A stretch of 64,000 bases of DNA from Terriglobia bacterium (GCA_020073245.1 JAIQFQ010000013.1:21607-85606), one strand, 5' to 3'; positions 37,288-46,031 are shown, counted from the stretch's first letter. The notes: generated from the sequence alone by a model not told the origin. Numbers and translations: made by a program.

Positions 37288-37315
37288 GCGGGACCGCCGG
37301 GCGACCGAAGGGGCG

Positions 37316-37476
37316 GAGGAGCAGGGGTGCAGAGGTGTGCGTGGCTTGCACGGGGTCCGCGAGGGAGTCAAGAGTTCAGAGTGCAGGGTCGAGAGTCGGA
37401 ACCTCAAGGCGCCGGGCCACTCGGCCGTTCCGGTCGTTCGCCTCTTCACTCTTAGCTCACAGCTCTTAATTCATTC
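37316..37476. repeat. Arrays F and A (inverted arms) after fumC
   Basis: 37316-37339 holds three 8-nt units like GAGGAGCA (F). 37365-37399 holds five exact 7-nt units like GAGTCAA or GAGTGCA (A, purine arm). 37442-37476 holds five exact 7-nt units like CTCTTCA or CTCTTAG (pyrimidine arm). The arms are 42 nt apart and could pair imperfectly over about 35 nt. Confidence 0.9.
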
Positions 37477-37566
37477 CCCGGTCTTCGCGTGCTCGAGGCA
37501 TCGTCCGCCGGGGATTCCGGTAGCCGAGGAATCCCCGTATCATGTGTTGCAGGAAGGGACTCTCGC

Positions 37567-39537
37567 ATGTTCATCCCGATCGGGCTCGACCAGACGGCCG
37601 TCCGGCGTCTGCCATGGGTGAGCATCGGTATCATCGTGCTGAACCTCCTGATGTTCCTCGTGGTCGGCACCACCGCCAGCGATGTCGAGCAGCAGGCGGG
37701 ACGGCGGGCCCAGGAGGTCATCGAGTACTGGACCAAGCACCCGTACCTCAAGCTGCCCGATGAGATGCTGCCGCCCGGGATGTCCCGGTCGGAGCGCGAG
37801 AAGCTGACGCTGCTCACCGAGGCCATGAGGAGTATGCCGGGGCGGTCGGTGCCCGACGCCGAGCAACGCGCGGAAGAACAAAAGGAGCTCGAAGGACTCG
37901 TCCTTCGCCTGCATGAGGGCGTCGCGGAGCATCCGTTCAAGTCCTGGGGGTTGATTCCGTCCGATCCCAAGCCGCTCGCGTTCCTGACCAGCATGTTCAT
38001 CCACTCGGGGTGGATGCACCTCCTCGGGAACATGTTGTTCTTCTACCTCTCAGGGCCGTTCCTCGAGGACGCGTTCGGCCGCCCGCTCTTCTCCCTTCTG
38101 TACCTGAGTTCCGGAGTGGCGGCCGCATTCGTCCATATCGCGACGTTCCCGCAATCCGACGCGCCGCTGGTAGGGGCGTCGGGAGCAATCGCGGGGTGCA
38201 TGGGGGCGTTCCTCGTGCGCTTCGTGCGCAGGAAGATCCGGTTCCTCTACTTCTATTTCATCGGCTTCTTCCGGACCGGCACCGTGGACCTCCCCGCCTG
38301 GGTCGTGCTGCCGTTGTGGTTCCTTCAACAGCTCTTCTTCGCGGGGCTCTCAGGTTCTAGCGGTGTGGCGTACCGGGCGCACGTCGGGGGCTTCCTCTTC
38401 GGCTTCGTCGCCGCGTTTGCGATCAAGCAGCTGCGGATCGAGGAGAGATACATCGCCCCCAAGATCGAGAAGGAGATCTCCGTGAGCCAGCACCCGGCGC
38501 TGGAGGAGGGGATGGACCTCCTCGCGAAGGGCGAAACCGCGGCGGCACGGGGGTCGTTCCAAAAGGTGCTGGTCGCAGAGCCCCGCAACGTCGATGCGCA
38601 CCTCGCGATCTGGCAGAGCCATTGCTACGAGGGCACGCCTGAAGAAGGCGCCGAGCATCTCGTTCACGTGATCGAAGAGGAGGTGCGTCGGGGCGAGCAG
38701 ACACTCGCGTTTGACCACTGGCGTGAGCTGGCCTCGAGCGGGCGCCAGAGCGGGCCGGCTGCGCTCCGCTGGCGCCTCGCGGCTTCTCTGGCGGCATCCA
38801 ACCGCTCCGCGGCGGTCGAGATTCTGCGGAACCTCGCGAGCGATGCCGACGCCGGTCTGCTTGCCGAAAAGGCGGCCCGACACCTTGCGGCGCTCGGAGA
38901 GCCCGCACTGCCGGTCTCCGCGTCGGCCGCGATCCCGACGATGAAGGCCGCCCTCCCTGAGCCGCCGCAGGCGGTCCCGGCGCCCTCGGCGACACAGACG
39001 CCTTCCGCGGCTTCGGCGCATGCGCCTGCGGAGGTGCCCGAGGTCCACGTTGCACCGCCCCCCCCGCCGCCGGCTTTCTGGGAGGCGTTGACGCAACACC
39101 CCGCTCCGCTGTCGACCTCGCTGGGCGGACCGGAGATCGAAATCTGCACGGTCGAGGCGCTCCAGAGCGAAGGTCTGCTCCTGCGCGGGGTCTCGGGCGG
39201 GTCCGACCTGCTCCCATTCGCGGAGGTGGAGAAGGTCGTGGTCGCCGGCATCGCGGCCGCACCGAAGCCCTTTCTCGTCCTCGACCTCCTCCTGGCGCGG
39301 GCCGAGGGGCAGCCCAGGCGCGTGGAGCGCCTCCTCAGCACTGAGTTCGACCCGCGAGAACTCGCCGCGCGGCTGGACCTGAAGCCACTCGATGCGTTCC
39401 GCGAAGTGGTGAGGGTGATCGCAGAGCGCGCCGGCGCCGCCGTCATTCCATCCGATATCCTGATGCCGTCGGCGCGGATACCCACCTTCGACAGCCTGGA
39501 AGCCTACGAGCGGGACAGCCTCGCACCTCTCGGCTGA
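37567..39537 (+). CDS. Rhomboid-family intramembrane serine protease with soluble tail
   Basis: The 656-residue protein has a rhomboid core with every catalytic mark: HSGWMHLLGNM (His146, His151, Asn155), Ser205 in VGASGAIAG and His272 in AHVGGFLFG. It should cut membrane proteins within the inner membrane. Two additions are notable. A charged insert of about 90 residues (about 37-130) follows the first helix, and a C-terminal half (about 300-656) begins with TPR-like helices (EEGMDLLAKGETAAARGSFQKVLVAEPRNVDAH) and passes through a Pro/Ala-rich linker (about 465-525) to a small globular domain. I chose the ATG at 37567 because it precedes the first helix directly; TATCAT near 37538 may be the -10 box. 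Confidence 0.88.
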   Translation: MFIPIGLDQTAVRRLPWVSIGIIVLNLLMFLVVGTTASDVEQQAGRRAQEVIEYWTKHPYLKLPDEMLPPGMSRSEREKLTLLTEAMRSMPGRSVPDAEQRAEEQKELEGLVLRLHEGVAEHPFKSWGLIPSDPKPLAFLTSMFIHSGWMHLLGNMLFFYLSGPFLEDAFGRPLFSLLYLSSGVAAAFVHIATFPQSDAPLVGASGAIAGCMGAFLVRFVRRKIRFLYFYFIGFFRTGTVDLPAWVVLPLWFLQQLFFAGLSGSSGVAYRAHVGGFLFGFVAAFAIKQLRIEERYIAPKIEKEISVSQHPALEEGMDLLAKGETAAARGSFQKVLVAEPRNVDAHLAIWQSHCYEGTPEEGAEHLVHVIEEEVRRGEQTLAFDHWRELASSGRQSGPAALRWRLAASLAASNRSAAVEILRNLASDADAGLLAEKAARHLAALGEPALPVSASAAIPTMKAALPEPPQAVPAPSATQTPSAASAHAPAEVPEVHVAPPPPPPAFWEALTQHPAPLSTSLGGPEIEICTVEALQSEGLLLRGVSGGSDLLPFAEVEKVVVAGIAAAPKPFLVLDLLLARAEGQPRRVERLLSTEFDPRELAARLDLKPLDAFREVVRVIAERAGAAVIPSDILMPSARIPTFDSLEAYERDSLAPLG

Positions 39538-39743
39538 ACACTGGGGCCGGCGGGAAAGCGAATTCGGGTATTATTGGCGGGTCTTGAACCACAGGGACGT
39601 GCGGTGGTCCGGCGACGGCGGGGGGGTTGCCGAGACATCCCAGCGGCACGATCCGGAGCTCTCGGGCGCGGTACCCCTCCCCCGGCGGGGACCGGCGCCG
39701 AACGAACGGGCGGGATGGGCCCACGACTGAAGAGGGGGAAACC

Positions 39744-41072
39744 ATGGCGCAACTCAAGGACAGGCTGAAAGAGAAGATCCAGGAACACCGGCCGCGCACC
39801 ACAAAACTGCTCAAGGAGCACGGGGACGTCAAGATCGGTGAGGTGACCATCGCCCAGGCAATCGGCGGTGCTCGCGGGGTGCGGTGCCTGGTCACAGACA
39901 TCTCCTACCTCGATCCGTTCGAGGGCATCCGTTTCCGCGGGAAGACGATCCCGGAGACGTTTGCCGCCCTTCCCAAGGGGCCGGGAGACTACCCGCTGGT
40001 CGAGTCGTTCTGGTGGTTCCTTCTCACCAGCGAGGTCCCGACCGCGGCGGAAACCGACGCGGTGGTCAAGGAATTTCAGGCCCGCCGAGCGGTCCCCGAA
40101 TACGTCGGCCAGGTGCTGCGCGCGATGCCGCGCGACTCGCACCCGATGGTGATGTTCTCGACGGCGATCCTCGCGATGCAGCGCGAGTCGGTCTATGTCA
40201 AGCGCTACAACGAGGGGATGAAGAAGGACGAGTACTGGGATCCGACCTACGAAGACGCCACCAACCTGCTCGCCAAGCTGCCGTCGATCGCGGCGATGAT
40301 CTACCGCCTCAAGTACAAGGGTGACGCCCAGATCGCCGCGGATCCCAAGCTCGACTTCGGCGGCAACTTCGCCCATCAGATGGGGATCGCCAAGCCGTAC
40401 GACGACGTGGCGCGAATGTACTTCATGCTGCACTCCGACCACGAGTCCGGCAACGTCTCGGCGCACACGACCCACCTGGTCGCTTCGGCGCTCTCGGACG
40501 CGTACTACGCGCTCTCGGCGGGGATCAACGGTCTGGCGGGCCCGCTGCACGGCCTCGCGAACCAGGAGGTACTGCGCTGGATCATGAAGTTCCAGGAGAA
40601 GCTCGGCGGCAAGGAACCCACCGAGGAGAACGTCAAGCAGGCCCTGTGGGACACGCTCAAGGCCGGCCAGGTGATTCCCGGGTACGGGCACGCCGTGCTG
40701 CGCAAGACCGACCCGCGCTACGTCGCGCAGATGGAGTTCTGCCAGAAGCACCTGCCGAACGACCCGCTGTTCAAGCTCGTCCACATGATCTACAAGGTCG
40801 CGCCCCCTGTGCTCACGGAGCACGGCAAGACGAAGAACCCGTGGCCAAACGTGGACGCCCAGTCGGGCGTGATCCAGTGGTACTACGGCCTGAAGGAGTG
40901 GGACTTCTACACGGTTCTGTTCGGCGTCGGCCGCGCGATCGGCGTGCTCGCGAACATCACCTGGGACCGCGCCCTCGGCTACGCGATCGAGCGACCGAAG
41001 TCCGTGACGACCAAGATGCTCGAGGACGTTGCCAGCCAGGCGATCAAGGCGGACGAACTCGGAAGCGATTAG
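39744..41072 (+). CDS. Citrate synthase, mitochondrial (type I) kind
   Basis: The 442-residue enzyme condenses oxaloacetate with acetyl-CoA. Its wording is of the eukaryotic-like type. KIGEVTIAQAIGGARGVRCLVTDISYLDP stands near the N-terminus. The active-site residues are His in MLHSDHESGNVSAHT (about 228-242), His in GPLHGLANQEV (about 266-276) and Asp in NVDAQSG (about 368-374). Similar synthases occur in Geobacter and other bacteria. The ATG at 39744 follows a GAAGAGGGGGAAACC ribosome binding region; the frame is open upstream, but the homology begins at MAQLKDRLKEKI. TATTAT at 39569-39574 may be a -10 box, giving a leader of about 160 nt. A terminator follows. Confidence 0.95.
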   Translation: MAQLKDRLKEKIQEHRPRTTKLLKEHGDVKIGEVTIAQAIGGARGVRCLVTDISYLDPFEGIRFRGKTIPETFAALPKGPGDYPLVESFWWFLLTSEVPTAAETDAVVKEFQARRAVPEYVGQVLRAMPRDSHPMVMFSTAILAMQRESVYVKRYNEGMKKDEYWDPTYEDATNLLAKLPSIAAMIYRLKYKGDAQIAADPKLDFGGNFAHQMGIAKPYDDVARMYFMLHSDHESGNVSAHTTHLVASALSDAYYALSAGINGLAGPLHGLANQEVLRWIMKFQEKLGGKEPTEENVKQALWDTLKAGQVIPGYGHAVLRKTDPRYVAQMEFCQKHLPNDPLFKLVHMIYKVAPPVLTEHGKTKNPWPNVDAQSGVIQWYYGLKEWDFYTVLFGVGRAIGVLANITWDRALGYAIERPKSVTTKMLEDVASQAIKADELGSD

Positions 41073-41077
41073 AGGCG

Positions 41078-41105
41078 GGGGTCCGGGCACCGGGCTCCGG
41101 ACAAC
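41078..41105. repeat. Heptad array, family E, after citrate synthase
   Basis: Four 7-nt units (GGGGTCC, GGGCACC, GGGCTCC and a degenerate last one) run in exact register from 41078, 5 nt after the citrate synthase stop, to the foot of a terminator. Confidence 0.82.
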
Positions 41106-41117
41106 ACAGCTACGCGG

Positions 41118-41144
41118 GGGCGGGGCGTGTTCCCGCCCTTTGTT
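41118..41144 (+). terminator. Rho-independent terminator after citrate synthase
   Basis: A 7-bp GC stem (GGGCGGG with CCCGCCC, loop 7 nt) is followed by TTTGTTCT. It lies 45 nt after the stop and points downstream of the citrate synthase gene. Confidence 0.72.
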
Positions 41145-41164
41145 CTACTCGGGCCCAATCAGGC

Positions 41165-41285
41165 AGTTGAGAGTTAGGAATTGAGAATGAAGAGTGAAGA
41201 GTTGGAAACGAGAAACAAGACGCTTAGGTGAGATCACCTGACAGTGTTGTCAACTCTTCACTCTCAACTCTGAAGACTTCACTTC
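41165..41285. repeat. Inverted heptad arms, family A, between citrate synthase and iorB
   Basis: Eight exact 7-nt units (forms AGTTGAG, AGTGAAG, AATTGAG) fill 41165-41220. The pyrimidine partner, five units like CAACTCT or TCACTCT, fills 41251-41285 and overlaps the iorB stop codon (minus strand). This is the longest arm in the window; the loop is 30 nt. Confidence 0.92.
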
Positions 41286-41881
41286 AACTGCACGGCGGCT
41301 CGGCCGGAGGCGAACGCGACGCGGTTGAGATCGAGGAACTTCTTCGGCACCCGCTGCGCGAGGCACTCCCACCACGTCGCCTCCGGCAGCGGGAGCAGGC
41401 GGGAGACCGCGCCCAGCAGCACGACGTTGGCGGCCTTGACCGTGCCTGCCTCAAGCGCGAGCTTCTCCCCGGGCACCATCACGACCGTGGCGTCGAGCGC
41501 GCCGAACACCCGTTGGAGGTGCTCATCGCCGGGGTACACGGCGCTCCCCGACGACACGGTGACCGGGACAATCGCCTGGTCGTTGACCACGGCGGTGCCG
41601 CCCCGCCGCAAGAACTCGGAGAAGCGCAACGCCTCCATCTTCTCGAACGAGAGCAGGATGTCGGCCTCCCCCAGGCCGACCAGGGGCGAGAAGACCTTCT
41701 CAGCGTCCCAGCGCACGTGCGATGCGACGCTGCCTCCGCGCTGGGCCATGCCGTGGACCTCGGACTTCTTGACGTCGTAACCCGCCGCGAGCCCGACCTC
41801 GGCGAGGATGTTGCTGGCGAGGAGCGTGCCCTGTCCGCCCACCCCGACCAGCACGAAGCTGAAGGACTTCTGGTCGCTCAT
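41279..41881 (-). CDS. iorB: Indolepyruvate ferredoxin oxidoreductase, beta subunit
   Basis: The 200-residue product is the gamma-domain-type subunit of 2-oxoacid:ferredoxin oxidoreductases. GVGGQGTLLASNILAEVGLAAGYDVKKSEVHGMAQRGGSV at residues 13-52 is the hallmark. With IorA it oxidises aryl pyruvates, from aromatic amino acid breakdown, to aryl-acetyl-CoA with reduction of ferredoxin. It starts 3 nt after the iorA stop, with GGAAGGG upstream inside iorA, so the two are co-translated. Its stop lies in the pyrimidine arm of a heptad array, which converges with the citrate synthase gene. Confidence 0.93.
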   Translation of the reverse strand: MSDQKSFSFVLVGVGGQGTLLASNILAEVGLAAGYDVKKSEVHGMAQRGGSVASHVRWDAEKVFSPLVGLGEADILLSFEKMEALRFSEFLRRGGTAVVNDQAIVPVTVSSGSAVYPGDEHLQRVFGALDATVVMVPGEKLALEAGTVKAANVVLLGAVSRLLPLPEATWWECLAQRVPKKFLDLNRVAFASGRAAVQLK

Positions 41882-41884
41882 CGC

Positions 41885-43726
41885 TCAGTTCCCTTCCGAG
41901 GTCGGAGTCGAGCAGCTTGCCGGCTGGTGCTCCTGGGCCTCGCGGACCTGGTCTCGCGTGAGGATCGCGTCGTGGGGGCAGAGTTGGGCGCACACCTCGC
42001 ACCCGGTGCACAGGTCGCCGTCGATGAGCGCCAGCGGCTTGCCGGACTTGGCATCGATCTCGTCGCTCTTGAGGATCGCCGGACACCCGATCCGGAAGCA
42101 GATGGCGCACCCCGTGCACTTCTCCTCGACCACCTCGAGTGGGACCCAACGCTTGCGGATCTCGGGCAGCAGTGCGCACTCGCGGCGCGCGACGAGAACG
42201 GCAGGTTCGTTGTGGGCCATCAGCTCCCTGTAAGCGGTCTCGAGGCCATCCACGTCGTAGGCGTCCACCGTTACGACGTGGTGGATCCCGAGGGCGCGCA
42301 CGAGCGGCTCAAGTTCGATCACCTCGGCGGATTCGTGCTGGAGCGTGAGGCCCGTCCCGGGGTTCTGTTGGTGGCCCGTCATCGCGGTGATGCGGTTGTC
42401 CAGGATGATGGTGAGGATGTTCGAGTTGTTGTACGCGACGTTGGCCAGGGCGGGAAGGCCGGTGTGGTAAAACGTCGAGTCGCCGATCACAGCGACCATG
42501 CGCTCGCCGATCCCGGCCTTCGCCGCGCCGTGCGCGACGCCGATGCCGGCGCCCATGCAGCCGCAGGTGTGGATCGCGGACAACGGCGGGAGCAGGCCCA
42601 GGGTGTAGCAGCCGATGTCTCCCGTCACGGGGACCTTCTTCTTGGACAGGAGCTGGAACACGCCGCGGTGCGGACACCCGGCGCACAGTACCGGCGGGCG
42701 CGCCGGCAGTTCGGGAAGTCCGAGCGCCGCGGCGGGCACCGGCGGCCGATCCACCGGCAGACCGGCACCGCTCGCCGCTCGGCGGACGACTGTTGGGTCG
42801 AACTCTCCGCACAGCGGGAAGATCGATTTTCCCTCGCAGGAGATGCCGAGAAGGCGGATGTGCTCCTCCAGGACCGGGTCGAGCTCCTCCAGCACGATCA
42901 GCCGCTTCACGCCTGCGGCGAACGTCCGTATGAGCTGCTCTGGAACAGGGTTGACCATCCCGAGCTTGAGCACCGATGCGGTCGGGAGCACCTCGCGGGC
43001 GTACTGGTACGCGATCCCCGCTGTCACGACGCCGACGTTGCGGTTGCGCCACTCGATCCTGTTGACTGGGGCCTTCTCCGCCCACGCCGCGATGTCCCGC
43101 AGCCGCTGCTCGACGACGGGGTGGCGCTTGCGGGCGTTGGCGGGGATCATCACGTACTTGGCGGGGTCGCGCGGGAACTTCTCGCGCTTCGGGGCAACGT
43201 CGTTGCGCTCGCCGAGCTCCACGGGGGTCGACGAGTGGTTGGTCCTGGTCGTGGTCCGGAGCAGGACCGGAGTGTCGAACTTCTCCGACAGGTCGAACGC
43301 CGCGATCGTGAAGTCCTTGCACTCCTGAGAGTCCGAGGGCTCCAGGCACGGCACACGCGTGAACTGCGCGAACCTCCGGTTGTCCTGTTCGTTCTGGGAG
43401 GAGTGCATCGCCGGATCGTCGGCGGAAACGACCACGAGGCCGGCCTCCGCACCCGTGAACGAGGCGTAGAAGAACGAATCGGCCGCGACGTTGAGGCCGA
43501 CGTGCTTCATGCAGGCGATCGCCCGCCGGCCGGCATAGGCCGCCCCCACGGCAACGTCAACTGCAACCTTTTCGTTGGTGGACCATTCGCAATAGACGTG
43601 AGGGAAGCGCGAAAGCTCCTCAAGGATCTCGGTCGAAGGCGTGCCGGGGTAGGCAGCCGCGACGTGCACGCCGGCCTCCCAGGCCCCACGGGCAATCGCT
43701 TCGTTCCCAGAAAGGACTCGCTTCAT
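41885..43726 (-). CDS. iorA: Indolepyruvate ferredoxin oxidoreductase, alpha subunit
   Basis: The 613-residue subunit has an N-terminal pyrimidine-binding domain (GNEAIARGAWEAGVHVAAAYPGTPSTEI). A thiamine-diphosphate-binding domain with GDSTFYHTG and the metal-binding NNSNI follows. The C-terminal part has two [4Fe-4S] ferredoxin motifs, CTGCAICFRIGCP and CTGCEVCAQLCP (about residues 545-590). LCAGCPHRGVF in the middle is also diagnostic. It is cytoplasmic and pairs with IorB. The presence of this enzyme fits fermentation or oxidation of amino acids with ferredoxin. The ATG at 43726 has GAGGAGGAG 8 nt upstream, and TACAAT on the minus strand at 43788-43793 is a likely -10 box. Confidence 0.95.
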   Translation of the reverse strand: MKRVLSGNEAIARGAWEAGVHVAAAYPGTPSTEILEELSRFPHVYCEWSTNEKVAVDVAVGAAYAGRRAIACMKHVGLNVAADSFFYASFTGAEAGLVVVSADDPAMHSSQNEQDNRRFAQFTRVPCLEPSDSQECKDFTIAAFDLSEKFDTPVLLRTTTRTNHSSTPVELGERNDVAPKREKFPRDPAKYVMIPANARKRHPVVEQRLRDIAAWAEKAPVNRIEWRNRNVGVVTAGIAYQYAREVLPTASVLKLGMVNPVPEQLIRTFAAGVKRLIVLEELDPVLEEHIRLLGISCEGKSIFPLCGEFDPTVVRRAASGAGLPVDRPPVPAAALGLPELPARPPVLCAGCPHRGVFQLLSKKKVPVTGDIGCYTLGLLPPLSAIHTCGCMGAGIGVAHGAAKAGIGERMVAVIGDSTFYHTGLPALANVAYNNSNILTIILDNRITAMTGHQQNPGTGLTLQHESAEVIELEPLVRALGIHHVVTVDAYDVDGLETAYRELMAHNEPAVLVARRECALLPEIRKRWVPLEVVEEKCTGCAICFRIGCPAILKSDEIDAKSGKPLALIDGDLCTGCEVCAQLCPHDAILTRDQVREAQEHQPASCSTPTSEGN

Positions 43727-44107
43727 GACCGCTCCTCCTCAGGGGTTGGACTCGGGGCGTCCGCTCGACCTACCTTTCGGCTCACCGATTGTACCCGGTG
43801 CAGCCGGGCGCGGCACGATCTCAGGTCGGAGGCCCAGGCGATCGGCGATGGCACGCATGTTCGCTAGAGAGAGAAACCCCCCGGCGGGGCGGTGGGAACC
43901 GAGTGTCGGATGGCTTGGGGGGGAGATCCAACGGCGGTACCCTGCGGGGCGCCCCACCGGGGAAGGTCTTTTTTCAAGGTCATCGGCATGTCTTCACGCC
44001 CGGTACTGTCGTGTAACGTGAAGACCTTCACAAGAGCAACCTAGCACCGAACGGGTGGCAATGCAAGCGCCGGTGGCACATGGCTGCCCCTCCCGAGCGA
44101 GATTGCC
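43727..44107. other. Divergent iorA-ribH spacer with structured element
   Basis: No gene is seen. TACAAT for iorA is at 43788-43793 (minus). The stretch 43870-43960 is very GC-rich and could form several hairpins, among them CGGT-GGGA-ACCG with a GNRA-type loop near 43896 and the palindrome GGGGCGCCCC at 43946-43955, followed by TCTTTTTT at 43967-43974. Beyond it are two stems that exclude each other: GAAGGTCTT (43962-43970) with AAGACCTTC (44021-44029), and TCTTCACG (43991-43998) with CGTGAAGA (44017-44024). No known riboswitch family fits. Confidence 0.45.
43788..43793 (-). promoter_or_regulatory. Candidate -10 box TACAAT before iorA
   Basis: On the minus strand the sequence reads TACAAT, 61 nt before the iorA ATG. 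No convincing -35 hexamer lies 16-18 nt upstream. Confidence 0.4.
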
Positions 44108-44136
44108 TTGTTCGGCATCTGCGGGCGGCATACAAT
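44108..44136 (+). promoter_or_regulatory. Promoter of ribH (TTGTTC-17-TACAAT)
   Basis: TTGTTC at 44108-44113 and TACAAT at 44131-44136 are 17 nt apart, the ideal spacing for the main sigma factor. The expected start near 44143 leaves a leader of only about 12 nt with AAAGGAGAGG before the ATG. Confidence 0.6.
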
Positions 44137-44154
44137 GAACAAAAGGAGAGGGGC

Positions 44155-44625
44155 ATGCCACGCACGTACGAAGGAATGCTCGACGCCAAGGGGTTCCGAT
44201 TCGGTCTCGTCGTGGGCCGATTCAACGACCTGATCACCGGTCGCCTGGTGGAAGGTGCGCTCGACTGCCTGAGTCGGCATGGCGCGCTCGATGATGAGAT
44301 CACGATCGTCAAAGTGCCGGGCTCGTGGGAGATCCCTCTGGTGGCCGAGCGGTTGGCGGGCTCCGGCAAGGTGGATGCCGTGATCGGGCTGGGGGTGCTG
44401 ATCCGCGGGGCCACGCCGCACTTCGACTACATCGCGGCGGAAACGGCGAAGGGCCTCGCCCATGTGGGTCTCTCGAAGGGGATTCCCGTGTCGTTCGGGG
44501 TGCTAACGTGCGACACGCTCGAGCAGGCGCTCGAGCGCTCCGGCGCCAAGGCCGGAAACAAAGGATGGCAGGCCGCGCAGGCGGCCATCGAAATGGTGCA
44601 GCTCTACCGCACGCTCGGAGACTGA
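44155..44625 (+). CDS. ribH: 6,7-dimethyl-8-ribityllumazine synthase
   Basis: The 156-residue enzyme makes the direct precursor of riboflavin from a ribitylamino-uracil and a butanone phosphate. Typical blocks are [24 protein letters not shown] (about 18-41), [15 protein letters not shown] (about 55-69), and the active-site stretch [20 protein letters not shown] with its histidine (about 77-96). The family assembles into pentamers or 60-mers. The start at 44155 follows a strong AAAGGAGAGG. Three genes follow in close order (nusB, transglutaminase-like, DUF4388), the ribH-nusB pairing being widespread. The ribF kinase is 7 kb away. Confidence 0.95.
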   Translation: MPRTYEGMLDAKGFRFGLVVGRFNDLITGRLVEGALDCLSRHGALDDEITIVKVPGSWEIPLVAERLAGSGKVDAVIGLGVLIRGATPHFDYIAAETAKGLAHVGLSKGIPVSFGVLTCDTLEQALERSGAKAGNKGWQAAQAAIEMVQLYRTLGD

Positions 44626-44628
44626 CGG

Positions 44629-45048
44629 GTGGGTGTGCGGCGCCGCGGCCGCGAGCTTGCGCTCCAGATGCTCTATCAACATGAGCTGGCCGGAACCGAT
44701 GTGGAGGCGATGCTGACTTCCTTCGATGAGCTCCTCCAGGCCCCCCGCGTGATCCGGGAGTTTGCCGTAAGCCTGGCACGCGGGGTGATCTCGAGGCTCT
44801 CCGAGTTGGATGCCCGCCTCGTGGACCAGGCCGACAATTGGCGGCTGGAGCGGATGGCGGCGGTTGACCGCAACATCCTGAGGCTCGCCCTCTACGAGCT
44901 GCTGTTTGCGTCCGACACGCCGCCCGCCGTGGTGATCGACGAGGCCGTTGAGATCGCCAAGCGCTTCGGTAGCGAGAGGTCCAGTCAGTTCGTCAACGGC
45001 GTCCTGGATGGTTTTCTGCACCGCGACAAGGCCGCGGAGGAGCGGTGA
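44629..45048 (+). CDS. nusB: Transcription antitermination factor NusB
   Basis: This 139-residue all-helical protein has the NusB pattern. RRRGRELALQMLYQHELAG comes near the start, VDRNILRLALYELLF near residues 83-97, and VVIDEAVEIAKRFGSERSSQFVNGVLD near the end. With NusE (ribosomal protein S10) it binds boxA RNA to aid antitermination of rRNA operons. It starts with GTG 3 nt after the ribH stop and its own stop overlaps the next start. The order ribH-nusB is conserved in many bacteria. Confidence 0.95.
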   Translation: MGVRRRGRELALQMLYQHELAGTDVEAMLTSFDELLQAPRVIREFAVSLARGVISRLSELDARLVDQADNWRLERMAAVDRNILRLALYELLFASDTPPAVVIDEAVEIAKRFGSERSSQFVNGVLDGFLHRDKAAEER

Positions 45049-46031
45049 TGCGCTGGCTGGAGGCGCTCGTTGGGTCGGCACTGCTCTGCACGGTTTCGGC
45101 GAGCGCCGACGAGGCTCTCATCGTGCTCCCGACCGCACTTGCCGCCCGGGTCGAAACCGGTTGGCGCTCAACCGCCTCGATCGGTCTGGAAGGCCGCCCG
45201 GGCGGAGCACTGGCGACCATCAGCCAGACGGTCCAGGCGCTTTCCGCGGAGCCGGCCTTCCCGCTGGCCAGCTTGGGGGGCTGCGGCGACCAGACGGCGG
45301 TCGAGGTCCCGCCAACGTTCTCCTTGCCCGCCGGCCTGACCGCCCTCGCGGATCGGCCCAGCAGCGCCGTCGGTGTTGTCGAGCGGGTCGTGGTGTTCGT
45401 GACCCAGAAGGTGCGGCTGGACGAGAACGACACCGGGCCGCAGGACAGTGCCTCGGTGCTGGAACGCGGCCGGGGGCGCTGCTCCGGGCGCGCGAACCTC
45501 GCCGTCGGCCTGCTGCGACGGCTCGGGATTCCGGCCCGCGTGGTCCAGGGGCTGCTCATCGGAGAGGACAGCGTTCGTTGGCACAGGTGGGGAGAGGCGT
45601 GGCTCGGCCCGTTGGGCTGGTTGCCCTTCGACCCGGGCGCATCGGTCGGTTTGGTTGGCGTGCGGTACCTGCCGCTAAGAGGCTCGGGCGAGGGGTCCTC
45701 CCTCGCCGGCGTGCGCCTCGAGCGTCTCGACGAGCGCGGCTATCTGGGCGTGCCGGTGCGGAACGGCTTGCGGGTACTCCCCACGGGGGGCGTGACCCTG
45801 CGATGCGTTGCGCCGGCTCACCAGGCGAATGTCACCGCGCTCCTGCTCGGCCCTGACGGCTCCAGGTGGGCGCGCCACGGTCGTGGGGGCGTGGTTTTCA
45901 CAGGGATGCTGCCGGGTCGCTACAGGATCGTGTGGCGCGGGGACGGCCCTTCGAGCGTGCTCGACCTTGTCCTAGGGGCCGTCCCTGACGTGCTGGTCGA
46001 GCTCGGCACTCCGGTGGAGGCGGGAACGTGA
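45045..46031 (+). CDS. Secreted transglutaminase-like protein
   Basis: The 328-residue product has a signal peptide (residues about 1-21) and a transglutaminase core with a complete catalytic triad. Cys146 is in GRGRCSGRANLAVGLLRRLGIPARVV, His180 in RWHRWGEAW and Asp196 in LPFDPG. In bacteria such enzymes are mostly peptidases or cross-linkers of the periplasm. A C-terminal domain of about 110 residues has a beta-sandwich look (PTGGVTLRCVAP, GMLPGRYRIVW), as in carboxypeptidase-regulatory folds. The start is the GTG at 45045 or the ATG at 45048, both overlapping the nusB stop. The stop overlaps the DUF4388 gene by 4 nt. Confidence 0.82.
   Translation: MMRWLEALVGSALLCTVSASADEALIVLPTALAARVETGWRSTASIGLEGRPGGALATISQTVQALSAEPAFPLASLGGCGDQTAVEVPPTFSLPAGLTALADRPSSAVGVVERVVVFVTQKVRLDENDTGPQDSASVLERGRGRCSGRANLAVGLLRRLGIPARVVQGLLIGEDSVRWHRWGEAWLGPLGWLPFDPGASVGLVGVRYLPLRGSGEGSSLAGVRLERLDERGYLGVPVRNGLRVLPTGGVTLRCVAPAHQANVTALLLGPDGSRWARHGRGGVVFTGMLPGRYRIVWRGDGPSSVLDLVLGAVPDVLVELGTPVEAGT

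Noticed and set aside
41228..43867. Long open frame on the plus strand opposite iorBA
   Set aside because: It is the antisense of two clear ferredoxin oxidoreductase genes. Its protein is Arg/His/Val-rich without domains, as expected for a shadow frame in GC-rich DNA.
43930..43960. T-box-like GGTACC sequence
   Set aside because: The antiterminator consensus and the specifier-loop hairpin are missing, and neither adjacent gene is a synthetase or an amino acid transporter.
43727..44154. FMN riboswitch before ribH
   Set aside because: The conserved FMN-aptamer blocks are not present, and the likely ribH promoter at 44108-44136 leaves too short a leader.
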